From: Taudactylus pleione
Lineage: Eukaryota; Chordata; Amphibia; Anura; Myobatrachidae
Direction of reading: 5' to 3'
Length of the DNA: 64,000 nucleotides
NCBI GenBank assembly: GCA_031769625.1
Contig: JAUIMM010000178.1
Coordinates: 26,779,501 to 26,843,500 of the forward strand
Shown one piece after another: positions 21,979 through 33,687 of the stretch (positions within the stretch are counted from its first letter, which is position 1; the number at the start of each line of letters is the position of its first letter). Made by a program: the position numbers and the translations under genes. A model generated the notes under the pieces. It was not told the origin of the DNA. It searched no databases and was given only the letters and a program-made list of their open reading frames with translations.

Positions 21979-23249
21979 TTAAAAAAAAAAAAAAAAAAAG
22001 TAATTCTTAAGGAGGACCGCCAGATGGTCAAGGCCCTGCAGCAGCCCGGTGACTTGCTCCCACATACGGGCCACACACTGACCTATTTCAGCCCGACGCC
22101 TCTGTTCCTCTGTGGGTGACAAAAGTTTGGGGATTAATACATCAATAATGAAGCCACATTCAAAAACAACACAAAACAAGCAAACCAAAACTTAAAAGCT
22201 TGTGAAAAAAACCATCATTACACGGATAAAACCCAGCACCCCAAAATGTTGTCGGCCAAAAATAAAAGGGCCCCAAAAAAATGCCTACAGGTGTGATATG
22301 TGTATGGTGAAATCAGCAGGAACAGGTAAAGACAACCCCAAAAAAAACAAAAAGGCGACAAAAAGCCCACAAAAAAGGGGATGACACATGATTACATACA
22401 AACAGTTTGTGGTGCCAAAAAAAAAAACATACCGTTCGCCAAAACGCCAGAGCGAGAAGCCACTCCCTCGACCTCCTCGGAGGTGGCTACATTCCCCTAA
22501 ACCTAGGGGCAGGGTGTTGGCTGAATCCTGGGAGGGGGTATTTGGAGGAGGGGCAGTTGGAGGAGAGGGGGAATTGGGCTGGAGGGGATGTAGCCCCGAA
22601 ATCTCGGCCACAGGGTTTGGGGAGGAGGGGGTAATTGAGGAATTGGGGGTTGGCGAGAGGGGCCATGACCGGCGTCTTGTCTGCTGATGATGCCGTAGTC
22701 TTTGCTGTGCCACTAAAAGATGTTAAGAAAATTGTGGTTAGTTTCAACATGAATAAAAAAAAATAATAATTTTTAAGATAACACAAATAGGAAAACATGG
22801 CCATGCAGATATGAGTACAATGAATAAATAGGACAGACATGAAAACATGCACATGCAGATATGAGTACAATGAATAAATAGGACAGACATGAAAACATGC
22901 ACATGCAGATATGAGTACAATGAATAAATAGGACAGACATGAAAACATGCACACGCAGTTAGGGCCCACAAGATAAACATGAAAACCACAGTCCATAAAA
23001 CTTACTTTCCGTGATCTGCATGCGAAAGCATGCCAGCAAGCGGGGCGTCCGCCGGTGCAGGTCCGACCACCTGCGCTCCAGCTGGCCGATATGTCGGCGT
23101 GAGCCGAAGGAGCGCAGGCGGCGACGTGCCTCCGCATATGCGGAACGCTTTCTGCGATTTGTGATGGGTGGAGGCTGCATGGTGATCCGCCTGTCCATCA
23201 CCTCCGTGAGCACCAGCAGCTCGCGCCTGGTGAATGCGGTGGCTCTCAT
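21979..23249 (-). pseudogene. Third Harbinger gene, SANT/Myb-like protein 2 (one frame lesion)
   Basis: Exons are 23249-23006 (244 bp), 22712-22433 (280 bp) and 22109-21979 (131 bp), each with GT-AG borders. Exon 1 encodes a compact basic trihelical domain (RRELLVLTEVMDRR, YAEARRRLRSFG, IGQLERRWSDLHRR), resembling SANT/Myb or trihelix folds and different in sequence from protein 1. Exon 2 is rich in P, S and T. Exon 3 gives EEQRRRAEIGQCV and MWEQVTGLLQGLDHL, a likely short helix pair. The exons sum to 655 bp, not divisible by three. The shift lies near 22495-22520, where copies 2 and 3 keep (W)PTS-E-D/E in the frame of exon 3. An upstream ATG at 23273 exists only in this copy. Confidence 0.75.
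22795..22965. repeat. Tandem repeat in intron 1 of the third Harbinger gene
   Basis: Three and a half units of about 60 bp contain CATGCAGATATGAGTACAAT and GGACAGACATGAAAACATG. A related single unit occurs in copy 2 near 37725-37755. A different unit with the same GTGTGCATGTTT core is amplified about nine times in copy 3. Confidence 0.85.
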
Positions 23250-24148
23250 GATGGCAATGGTTTTTTTTTTCAAAATTAATTTTAATAAAGCACCAAAAAT
23301 AAATTTGATTGGCTAATGTATTTTGGAAATTAACAGGACAAATTCTATTGGTTAGTGTATGAGTCATGTGTTCGACAGGGCCAGAAATCTCTTGAGAGTT
23401 ATGATAGGTTTGATGCAGTGACATGCGTAAGCAAATTTAAATAAAGAAATGAACCCCGGAAAATATGCGGGGATCCAAACAAATAGAACAATTGTTTAAT
23501 TGGGGCTAACATGTATTTTGACCAATAAAAGCGAATGTTTAAGCCGTACGTATTCTGCGGGTAAACACAAACACGGACAAGATTAAAGTTTATTGCATTG
23601 TGTTGTAACAAAAAAAACAATTAAGCTAATTGATACATTGATTGGCAGGATATGATTGAGGGAGGTAGGCAGAATAAACGAGCAGGTAATCGGAATCTGA
23701 CAAGCCCACTTCCGGTTTGTACTTGTGCGTGCGTTCCCTTCAAGCCATTTCGGGGATGTACGCTCGCTATTTGGCACGCTCGTTAGTTAGAGGAGGGGTC
23801 TGGTGAGTTTGGGGCGGATTTTTATCTGCGTACGAAAATACGAGCGAGTGCTTGAATTTAAATATTTTTTTACGTACGCCGAACGTACGTATGCCCACTT
23901 GCGTCCGGGTCTGAATCAGGGCCTCTGTCCTTTATCTTAGCTCTCCTGCCTAGTCTCACATCCTCTATCTGCTTACAATCTGTATTATTTATCAAATCTT
24001 GCACACATTAGATCCCCACTTTTAATCCTTGTTAATCTGCATACATATTTACCATCACTGTTCTTTCTCTTGCATTTCTACAAATCTCTTGCATTCATAT
24101 CGCATTCACATTTCCAAATTTCATTCCTCTTGTTTACTTATAAACACC

Positions 24149-24589
24149 ATGACAAGGTTTTCTTCAACTCCCCCCTTCAATCAGTCTCTACCTAATCCTC
24201 TGTTCTGCCGCCTGCTTCCATCTTTATCCTTTCCCCCTTATCTCTTCCACCTCCTCCTCCCCTTCTCCCCCCCTCTGTCTGCCTACTCTTCCCTCCTCTC
24301 CCATTACTCCACTTTCTTCCTGTCCTACTACATCACCACCAAACCCTCCTCCTACACTCCTCTCCCTGTCACTTCACCCAACTGCCATCCACATCTCCCT
24401 CCCTGCCCGCCTCCTACAGGTTCCCTTTCTAGCTCAGGTGCCCGCACCTTCACTAAACTCTATTCATATCAGTCCCCCAAATTAATCTTACCTCCATGTT
24501 ACAGCAACCCAGATAATCTTATTCACATCTCCCCCACAAAATGCTATCTCTCTATCCTGTGCCCTCTGGAATGCCAGGTCAGTATGTAA
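24149..24589 (+). other. Pyrimidine-rich 5-prime region or ORF1 remnant of the LINE
   Basis: An open frame rich in S, P, L and Y runs from an ATG near 24149 (MTRFSSTPPFNQS). It has no domain I recognise. It is in a different frame from the endonuclease that follows. It may be leader sequence or a decayed ORF1. Confidence 0.35.
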
Positions 24590-27386
24590 TAAACTGGTCC
24601 CCACCCATGACCTTTTCATCTCCAACTCCCTGAATTTCCTAGCCATTACTGAAACCTGGATCTCACCCTCTGACACCACCTCTCCTGCTGCTCTATCCTC
24701 TGGGAGCCTTGCCTACTCCCATACCCCCCAGCCAGGGGGTCACCATGATGGTGGTGTTGGGGTCCTTCTATCCACCAGTTATTCCTACCAGCTTATACCC
24801 TCTGAACCATCCCTTACATTCCCCTCATTTGAGGTTCATGCTATATGCCTCTTCCAACCAGTAAACCTCAGAGTAGCTATCATTTACCGTCCCCCTGGCT
24901 CTCCCTTCAAATTCCTTGACAACTTCGCTTCCTGGCTCCCTTAATTTCCTCCTCAGATCTTCCCTCCATTATCCTAGGTGATTTTAATATTCCTATTGAC
25001 ATTCCTACAGAATCCTTTGCAGCTAAACTCCTTACCCTCACCTCTTTATTTGGTGTCGCCAAATGGACCTCATCACCCTCCCATGTGAGTGGACACTTAA
25101 CTTGACCTGGTCTTTACTCACCGTTGTGATATTTCTGATTACTCCAATTCCCCATTCCCCCTCTCTGACCATCACCTTCTCTCTTTTAACCTATCCCTCT
25201 CTCCTTCCCCTCCTTTACCTTCTAAGGCTTCCATTACTAAGCATAATATTGAGGCTATAGACACTGTTGCTTTTTCCTCCCTGCTGGACTCTCTTCTCTC
25301 CCCTATCCTTTCTCTCTCCTGTCCTGAACAAGCTACTTCCCTGCACAATTCCTCCCTTACATCTGCTCTTGACTCTGTTGCTCCGGCAATAACTACTCAC
25401 CCTCGCAGATCCACACCAGAACCCTGGCATTCCAAATGCACCAGATACCTGCAAAAGTGTTCAAGAATTGCCGAGTGTCAGTGGAGAAAATCACGCTCTA
25501 AGGCTGACTTCCTCCATTTCAAATTTACTCTCTCTTCCTACAGTGCTGCCATGTCTCTCTCCAAACAAACATATTTCAAAAACCTCATCTCCTCCCAGTC
25601 TTCAAACCCCCAGCGTCTCTTTGCTACTTTCAAATCCCTCCTCTGCCCTTCCCCTCTGCACCTCCCCTCCTTGCTCACTGCCCTTGACTTTGCCACCTAC
25701 TTTACATCTAAAATTGACTCCATATGTGAGGACATCAAATCCCATCAGACCCTCAGCACTCCTCCCCCTCCTTACCCTGACCACCCCTCCCCTTCTGTCT
25801 CACCAACTCTGACATCCTTCTCCCCTACTTCTGGAGAGGAATTCATGGCCCTCATCCGGTCCTCCCCTCCTTCCACCTCCCCTCTTGACCCTATCCCTTC
25901 CCGTCTCCTCTCCTACCTGTCTCCTTCTGCCTGTTCCCATCTGGCTCACCTCCTTAATCTCTCCCTATCATCTGGTACTGTCCCTTCTGCATTCAAACAT
26001 GCCCTTGTCTCCCCCATTCTTAAAAAACCTACCCTTGATCCTAACATACTTTCCATCTATCGACCCATCTCTATTCTCCCTTTTGCTTCCAAACTCCTTG
26101 AGAGTATTGTCTACAACCGCCTTACCATCTTTCTTTCCTCATACTCCCTGCTTGACTCATTTCAATCTGGCTTCTGTTCTCTCTACTCCACTGAAACTGC
26201 CCTCACGAAAGTCAGCAATGACCTCCTTGCTGCCAAATCCAAGGGCCACTACTCTCTGCTCATTCTCCTTGACCACTCTGCTGCATTTGACACTGTAGAC
26301 CACCATCTCCTCCTGCAAATCATTTACTCTCTGGGTTAATGTGGCACTGCCCTCTCCTGGCTGTCCTCCTACCTCTCTGATCGTTCCTCCTCTGTGTCCT
26401 CTCAAGACTCCTCCTTCCCCCCACTTCCACTAACAGTAGGAGTTCCACAAGGTTCTGTTCTTGGACCTCTCCTTTTCTCCCTATATACATCCTCTTTAGG
26501 TGAACTCATTAACTCCTTTGACCTCCAATATCATCTCTATGCTGATGACACTCAAATTTACCTTTCCACCCCTGAGCTCTCCCTCTCACTCCTTACCCGT
26601 ATCTCCAAATGTCTCTCTGCTGTCTCTTCATGGATGTCCCAGCACTTTCTTACACTTAACATGTCTAAGACTGTGCTGATCATCTTCCCACCCTCTTCCA
26701 CTACATCACTTCCTACAATTTCATTATCCATTGATGGCACAACTATCTCCTCTAGCCCCAAAGTGCACTGTCTTGGAGTTATCCTAGAGTCCTCCCTCTC
26801 CTTTAAACCACACGTTCAGCACCTCTCGCAGTCCTGCTGTTTCCACCTAAAAAATATCTCCAGGATTAGACTTTTCCTCACCCAGGATGCCACTAAAACT
26901 CTCATCCACTCACTGGTCATCTCCAGATTGGACTACTGTAATGTTCTCCTAGCTGGCCTCCCAGTCTCTCACCTCTCTCCACTACAATGGGTTCTCAATG
27001 CTGCTGCTCGGCTCATCTTCCTCTCCAGACGTTCTACATCTGCTTCCCCTCTCCTTCAAGCCCTACACTGGCTCCCCTTCCCCTTCAGATGCCAATTCAA
27101 GGTTCTTACACTGGCCTACAAAGCCCTCACCAAATCCTCTCCCATATACATTTCTGACCTTCTCTCCCTTCACACTCCCGTCCGTCCACTTCGCTCAACT
27201 AATGCATGCCGCCTCTCTTGCCAACTGATTACTTCCTCCCACTCCCGCATCCAAGATTTTGCCCGTGCTGCTCCCTATCTTTGGAATGCTCTCCCTCTCC
27301 CCTTCAGACTCTCCACCTCTCTAAAACTCTTCAAACGGGCTCTCAAGACCCACTACTTCATCAAGACCTTCCAGCACTCATGCTAA
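24564..27386 (+). pseudogene. L2-like endonuclease and reverse transcriptase
   Basis: Endonuclease motifs appear in order: LWNARSVCNKL, FLAITETWISPS, GVGVLLS, VAIIYRPPGSP, IILGDFNIPID (in a shifted frame, about 24930-25110) and SDHHLLSFN. Reverse-transcriptase motifs follow: [42 protein letters not shown] (first catalytic D), [18 protein letters not shown] and [10 protein letters not shown] (catalytic DD). The C-terminal part has [12 protein letters not shown] and [10 protein letters not shown]. From 25551 to 27386 a single frame is broken only by a TAA at 26337-26339. The frameshifts near 24935-25100 are the other lesions. L2 elements copy their RNA at a nicked target; this copy cannot. Confidence 0.85.
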
Positions 27387-27734
27387 CCCACTGCAAGCTC
27401 TTTCCTCCCTATATTCAACTTCTGTGTCACGCCTGTCTGTCTGCCCCTCCCCTTTAGAATGTAAGCTCTCATGAACAGGGACTTCTTCCCTCATATGCTT
27501 CTCTGTACATTTTCTTCTACTCTTTACTCCCCATAAGGGTACCTAACACGTGACTGCCAACTCCTGGCTGCTTATTGTGAGTGCTTTAATCGCTATTGCA
27601 GCAATGTATATAAATCATGTCCTTGTCTAGCACTGTAATGTACTGTAAGTTACTTGTTTCTTGTTCACTTATTAGTTCTATGTGTGGCGCTGCAGAACAC
27701 TTGTGGCGCCATATAAATAAAGGATAATAATAAT

Positions 27735-27853
27735 ATAAATTTGATCTTTAATTTTAAATCCAACTCCTGTTGTCCATGTGTTTATTTTTAGATAAGTTTT
27801 TAGTTGTGTTAAGTCTGAAAGGTATAATGTACATATCAACCATAGGGAGTTTA
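27735..27853. repeat. 119-bp direct repeat, left copy
   Basis: Starts ATAAATTTGATCTTTAAT and ends CATAGGGAGTTTA. It matches 28397-28515 over 119 bp with about five differences. The pair flanks the internally deleted DIRS-like element. The related element at 12741 has no such flank. Confidence 0.85.
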
Positions 27854-28396
27854 GGACAGCGTAAGGCAGGTGCAATCTGACTGAGCCAGTTTAAACCCTG
27901 TGGTTGTGGTAGCAATATACCTTTAAGAATTTTGATGTTGGTGACAGTCATTAGTGTTAGCCTATAGGGTTCCTTGGGGGTTTGGCCTTGCTGGTATATT
28001 AGGTCTGTAATCCAAAGACTCCGCTTCTTTGTTTCTGGAAATCCCATTTTCCCTCCCTGTTTGTGGGGTTTTATTTGTTAGATGTGTTGTGTCAGAAAGA
28101 ATGGTAGTCTGCTTCTAGTTATGCAAATTAGATGGGTGCGCTCTCCTTGTTCAATGATAGGCCAGAAACTTCCCTACCGGGAAATTACACAGTATGTCCG
28201 GGCATGCTGTTGCTGGAGAGTTGAACACCAACGGTGATGTGTTTGCTCTGCGTGTGTTTTGTGGGAGTGTCCATTCTTTGTTGTCCATCACCATACTAAC
28301 TTTAAGCTCACAATCAATTTCAATTGGCAACTTCTACTTATCTAATTAGATAGCCCAAATTCAATATTATATTAATTATTAATAATCTAATGTCAA
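27854..28396 (+). mobile_element. Internally deleted DIRS-like element
   Basis: 27854-28045 matches 12741-12950 and 28088-28395 matches 16340-16650, with only about 40 bp of other DNA between. It is the two ends of the larger element without its coding middle. No open frame. The GTACCTTTAAGAATT-type and GGGAAATTACACAG segments are well conserved between copies. Confidence 0.75.
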
Positions 28397-28515
28397 ATAA
28401 ATTTGACCTTTAATCTTAAATCCAACTCCTGCTGTCCGTGTGTTTATTTTTAGATAAGTTTTTAGTTGTGTTAAGTCTGAAAGGTATAGTGTACATATCA
28501 ACCATAGGGAGTTTA
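28397..28515. repeat. 119-bp direct repeat, right copy
   Basis: Right partner of the repeat at 27735-27853, same length, with about 4 percent difference. It abuts a hAT transposase fragment. Confidence 0.85.
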
Positions 28516-28775
28516 TGACAAATCCAAAAGAGAATCTAAGTGGGATAAGCCATTTTACTATAACATCCCTGAGGATTTCCAACAGATTGACACCAGTATG
28601 CTTCTTAGTGAAGGCAGTGATATAGAGAGTAACCTGCCCTTGATTAAGCTGGCATTGTGTGTTAGATACTACTGCTGCTCCCGAAGGCGAAACACTCACC
28701 CAGTGGGCAGTCCCAGTCATGTCATTTTTAGTTTGACCAGTTTCGCTTGTCCACATATCTGTAGTTACAAATGCA
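28516..28775 (-). pseudogene. hAT transposase fragment (first catalytic region)
   Basis: On the minus strand the frame reads VTTDMWTSETG, then GTAHWVS, then YITAFTKKHTGVNLLE and DVIVKWLIP. TTD-WTS marks the first catalytic aspartate of hAT transposases. TAH-(I/V) and the HTG-N spacing fit the strands and helix that follow. The fragment stops abruptly at the 119-bp repeat. Neither other catalytic residue nor a dimerisation domain is present. Confidence 0.72.
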
Positions 28776-31371
28776 ACCAGTTACATTGTGCTTGATCATG
28801 CCACAAACGTGTGTATGCATTGTGCCATGCAATTCCCCATGTTTGGATATGCTACGGCACACTATGGCGTACACTGTGATTGCATCATGCATTCCTATGG
28901 AGGCGCTAATGCAAACACAGTGCACGTATCCGCTCGTGGGCACACATCTTGAGCTATGCATGGCGCGATTTGCCGTGCCAACGGTAGGATATAGCTGGGC
29001 AAATCTGTAAGTGGATAGTTGGTAGAATGGCATTTTCTAGGCAAAGAATAACTTTTAGTTTAACATTCCTGTACAGGTAAGGAATTGTTCTGGAAAAATA
29101 GTATTGAGATGGTATTTGGTAGCATTGATACATGACCTAAACTAATTGGCTAAAGCCATCTGCACATTTTGTTAGACCAAAGGAAGCAAAGTTATGGACG
29201 TTAACCATCTAGGAACCTCCTTCCTGGGACGTCTTTTGCAGTGAGTTCATGCAAATTATTTGGGAAAATCTAAAAATTCCTTTAAAAAATAATAACAAGC
29301 AGTCCAACATCAGTTGCCAGCAGCATGGATAGATCCCAGCACATGCAATCTCCACCACCAACACCTTCATCATCAATCTCTTCATTAATAATCCATGTTC
29401 CACTTCAAATTTAATTCTTGCTAAACATTGCTACAATTTCAATCATCCCTAGTATAATATCTATGTTGTGAGCCATACAATGTATAGTACTATGGCATTA
29501 CAATACGAAATGTTCATTTAATGTTGCTAAAAAAGGAACATTAACAAATTCCACAGAGCATGAGTCTATATAGGTTTTAGATGCCAGCATAATTCAATTC
29601 CACTTCTGTTCTTTTTGCAAAGTCAGGAGGAGACACTGAAAACCTGGCAGGGCTATACAGATTTGACATATGGGTACACACAATTAAGAGGGAAAGATTT
29701 CATGTAAAAACACTATTTAATTTAAATAATCTATGTCAGATATTGTTTTAAATGTATTCCTTACCCATTGCATGTTATGAAGTAATATTAGGCTTCACCG
29801 CATAGACTTTTAGTTGTTTAGTAAATAATTGCTTCTATGGAGTAAAAAAAGGCATGTAACGTGGTTTGCATCATACATACCTTCCAGAGCACATATGACA
29901 ACAGGTGGAAAAGGTTGGGTGACTATTCTGTTTAACAATAGGATTTATTGATGCACAGCATAATGTTAGACAGAAAAGTGAATGGTAGATTTATTAATTA
30001 AAATTTGCATTGGATCATTTACCCAGAAATCTGCAAATTAAATAATGCAGAAATTATAAATTAACCTAATATACTGGTTTTTATGTCTCACATTCATCTT
30101 CTAAAGTCAGCAGACCTTGATCTGCTCATCTCCAAGAGAATAAGACCAATAACCAGATGTGTCAGACAAACATTGCCAGATTGTATTATGCTGTTAAAGA
30201 GCTCATACTGCTGAAGAGGGAGGTACATCAAGTTATTAACATCTAGCCCATATAGGCCACTCTGCATGTGCTATGTAAGATTTTTAACCTTTTTATTTTT
30301 CTATATAATAAATAACTATGAATCAAGTATACAGAAACTGATTATTGCATATTTGGGTGAACTCTGTGAGGGTCTCATTGTAGAAACAATAAGAAGAACC
30401 TTATCCTCCATCTTCAATAACTAAAAGAACACTGAAAGACTTAACAGGATAACTAAGGCGTTATTGAACTATTATAAACAAATTGTGTTGGAGCACCCCA
30501 ATCCATATGCCACCACCAGAGGATGAATAACCAAACTATGTAGCCTCCCTCTCCATTAACCAAAAAATTAAAATCTGATGGCACCTAATCACAGTATATA
30601 ATTTTTGATATACAAAGGACCAAAAACGGACAGCTGCAACTAAAAGAGGGATCTGCACCCTCCAATGTAAATTAAAAAATAAAAAATCTATATATTAGCG
30701 CTAGTCCAATTGGTATTGTTCCAATTTAAAAGTCTGGTTTGCATAGAAATGTTTTTATTCAAATAACAATATACAAGGACACAAAAAATTTAATATTATA
30801 ATTTATTAATAAAAAAATATAAATAAAAATATAAATATCAAAACAAAAACAACAAAACACAAGGAATAAATCCTTCTAATAGTGAATTATTAGCTTCAAT
30901 TACACTAATTGTGTAGCATGAATTAATTGGAAACATAAAGTCCACTCCTGCTTGTCTGAATGTGACAATTCTGAAAAATATATCAACATTTGCAATTTGC
31001 ATCGGTTCCTCAAAAACCTTTTTGTTCTCCATAATATGAGGAAAATATCCAGTTTAAATCCACATAGAAAGTGTCCCAATAATCTCCAGGCTGTATTATT
31101 GGCAGCAATACATGCTTCGTATAAGTTATCAGCAGGCAGAGTTTATCTCAGCTCAATATAACACAGTGAGATGCAGTCTTGTATATGAACACTGTGTAAT
31201 GATGCTGCATGGATTTGCATCAATAGGGCACGATCCTTGGGACAATAGCCATAAGTGGAAGTGATAAAAAAAGCTGTAATTGCCTCCGTTAAAGTTCTAC
31301 ACTGGTGTCCTAATACGTAGGCTCTGTTGTTGGTGTAGAGCCAGCACGCAATTGGAGTATGGTATATGGAC
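28776..31371. other. Mostly unassigned intergenic sequence
   Basis: No gene, RNA gene or clear terminal repeats. Near 30640-30780 a segment with TTAGCGCTAGTCCAATTGGTATT resembles the start of the Penelope-like region at 55615 (CAGCGCTAAAAG, CCAATTGGTATT) and may be another fragment of that family. The rest is AT-rich and featureless to my reading. Confidence 0.4.
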
Positions 31372-31799
31372 TGAAGGCCTGATTCAGAGCCGGACGCAAT
31401 TCTTTGTTCGCTCGTACGCATTCAATGTTTTCCAACCACGCATGCGTCCGGTTATCACTGCACATGTGCGGCCATATCTTTGCGGTCAGTTTTCTTTCGC
31501 TCGTATACACAGCGAGCAGGAAGTGACCTATGTAATTTGATTGACAGAATGGTCCATTTATGGGTGTTGACGGGGGTGGAGATTTGAAAACGCAGGCGTG
31601 TCCAGCCATTTTTTGGGCGTACATTAATTATCTTGTGCGAGCGCAATATTTGAACGGAAGTTGTGATACGTCACTGTGTGATCCAGTTTCCATTATGACT
31701 GCTCATTCAGCTTGTGGTAGGGTATTGGATCTCGCAAAGACGATGGTGTCTTCGTAGCTCCCTTAGCGAATCGATGATTTGCTATTCTCCTGAATAAGG

Positions 31800-32110
31800 C
31801 ACAAGACCAATCACCTAATAATTGGATCACTTGTTATAATGTGATGTGCAATGGCCCTGATTTATTAGCTAAATTTGGACCGCATGTTGTGATCCTATTT
31901 GTTTGTATGTTTGGAAATCACAACAGCAATCACCTAATAAATGTTTCATTTGTTATGTTATTTGAAATGTGCTTGTTTTATTTGCTATATTTCGTACGCA
32001 TGTTGTTGGCACATTTCCTTAGTTATTTTAGAGCACAACACCAATCACCTATGTTTGTTTTTTTTGTGTTTTTTTATAAATACACAAAGATAATCACCTA
32101 CTAATTGCTT
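31800..32110. repeat. Degenerate tandem repeat in the left arm of Harbinger copy 2
   Basis: CAATCACCTAATAA or a variant recurs about four times at roughly 70-120-bp spacing, each followed by T-rich GTTAT or CTTGTT. It lies in the non-coding left arm. Confidence 0.55.
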
Positions 32111-32462
32111 AGCTTGTGTTATTGTTTACTTACCTGTTGGCTGTTTTTTTTTTGGGTGCAAATATTTTAGTATATGATCTTTCTCATGTATTTAAGTATG
32201 TTTGTTGCAGTCCCTTTTACCCAATTGAAAAAGAAATTTCAAACCATTTTTTTTTGTTTTTTTGATTTGCACAAAAATTTTATTAATGTAATTTTTACAA
32301 ATCTACATTTTTTTTGGGTCAGCCAAAAAGGAAAATATTGTCAATTGCACAAATAACAAATATTACAAAATAAAAAAATCACAAGAAAGGAGATGGAGGT
32401 TTTGGTGTGCACAAATATGGGGCAAACACAGAGATGGATTTTGTGGAAATTAGCTAGTGCTG

Positions 32463-33687
32463 TCAACGCCTTTTCGTCTGCTTGGCCTGGTGTTGCTGGG
32501 AGCATGACTTTGTCCGTGTGCTCCTGCATCTGGCCTGGCCAGAGGTAGATGTTGTTGCCTCTGGCCTAGGCATAGGGCTAGGCACATTTTGAGGGATGGC
32601 CAATGTTGCGCCAGAGGTGGAGGGCCCTGATGTTCCATCAGGAAGGGAGGGCGGCTCCAACATGCGCAGGCAGACGAGCTGCTCCCAGGGCATTTGCTAT
32701 TCTCACATTGGCCACAGCATTTTCCTCCAGGGCGTCTGCCACCCATAGCAGATTGGCGTCCATCCTCATCAGAATCTCGGTGTTCTTATCTGTTTTTTCA
32801 TTGAGATCTGTGAGGAAGGCCACTGCCTTCGAGAGGCAATGCCCTGGACTGTCTTCCACAGGGTCCCTAGCCGGATATATACTGCTTCCTCCCCTGCAGA
32901 GCCAGCAGATCTACTGCGGCCAAAGCTCACCTCTGGAGCAGACTCGTCCTCTTATGTGCCTGTGTGGAAAAGATTGAAAAAAAATGAAATTAGTAAATTA
33001 AAAACTTTACTTCTACATTTTTTATATAATTTTCAAAAATTTTTACCTGCGGCAACGTGGAGCCACAAAGTCTGTCATGTCTGTGTCCATGTTGGACATG
33101 CCAAACACCTCCTCTTCCTGCACACACCCCTGTGCCAGCTCCTCCAAATCTGTTAGCTCCAATGACACAGGGGTTGGCCCACCACCTGTCCCCCTGCATG
33201 CCTAGCCCTATCTGCCAATTTTTGTTTTAGCCGATATTTGAAGTCGCTCCATCTGTTAAAAAATGTAGGGTTATATTTTTTATTAAAAAAAATAAACTTT
33301 GGAAATAGGTTACAGCATTTACGTACCGGTGTTTGACCTCTTTGGTTGAACGGACAAAGTCACCAACCCCATTGACAGCACTGGCTATTTCATCCCACAG
33401 TTTCCATATCTGTGTTGCACCCATATTTCGGGGTGCCTGTGCCAGGTTATCAATGCACTTTTGCACCAAAGCCTCCATCTCCTTTCTTGTGAATTGAGGC
33501 TGCCTTTTGCGTTCGACCCTGGCCTGGGTACTAGGCCCCACAGCCTTCTCATTCTCAGTCTCCACACCTTTCAAAAAAATTTTTAAAAACATTATTTGTC
33601 TATTTTTAATATTTTTTGGTAACTTTAATTTTTGAGCTACTTACTGTGAGGTCCTGGATTTTGGCTTTGCTGCTGTTCAGTGGACAT
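32463..33687 (-). pseudogene. SANT/Myb-like gene 1 of Harbinger copy 2
   Basis: Exon 1 starts at 33687 (MSTEQQQSQNP). Exon 2 (about 33566-33327) holds FTRKEMEALVQKC, WKLWDEIASAVN and KEVKHR. Exon 3 begins WSDFKYRLKQK. The last exon ends QAKQTKRR at 32463. A one-base loss in exon 3, where copy 1 has GCAAGGGGGACAGG and this copy GCAGGGGGACAGG, shifts the frame to an early stop. Introns lie at the same places as in copy 1. Confidence 0.8.

Larger units (their letters stand above)
16734..23923 (+). mobile_element. Three-gene PIF/Harbinger transposon, copy 1 (nearly intact)
   Basis: Termini are GGCCCTCATTCAGAGCCG and, inverted, GGCCCTGATTCAGACCCG. The flanking trinucleotides are ACT and TCT, an imperfect 3-bp duplication. 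The 7190-bp element holds three spliced genes: a minus-strand SANT/Myb-like gene (17777-19062), a plus-strand DDE transposase (19913-21178) and a second minus-strand SANT/Myb-like gene (21979-23249). The first two have open spliced frames. The third is out of frame by one base. It lies between the DIRS-like element and the L2-like LINE. Confidence 0.9.
24149..27734 (+). mobile_element. L2-like non-LTR retrotransposon (LINE)
   Basis: A pyrimidine-rich plus-strand copy encodes apurinic endonuclease and reverse transcriptase. It ends with GGCGCCATATAAATAAAGG followed by a short ATAATAATAAT tail, the 3-prime end typical of the L2 clade. The 5-prime end is uncertain; related pyrimidine-rich DNA continues left to the edge of the Harbinger at 23923. 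No target duplication was identified. The element is inactive because of frame breaks. Confidence 0.85.

Noticed and set aside
22487..23137. 216-residue minus-strand frame across the third Harbinger gene
   Set aside because: It reads through intron 1 and its tandem repeat in a different frame from the exons. The spliced model with matching borders in two other copies is better.
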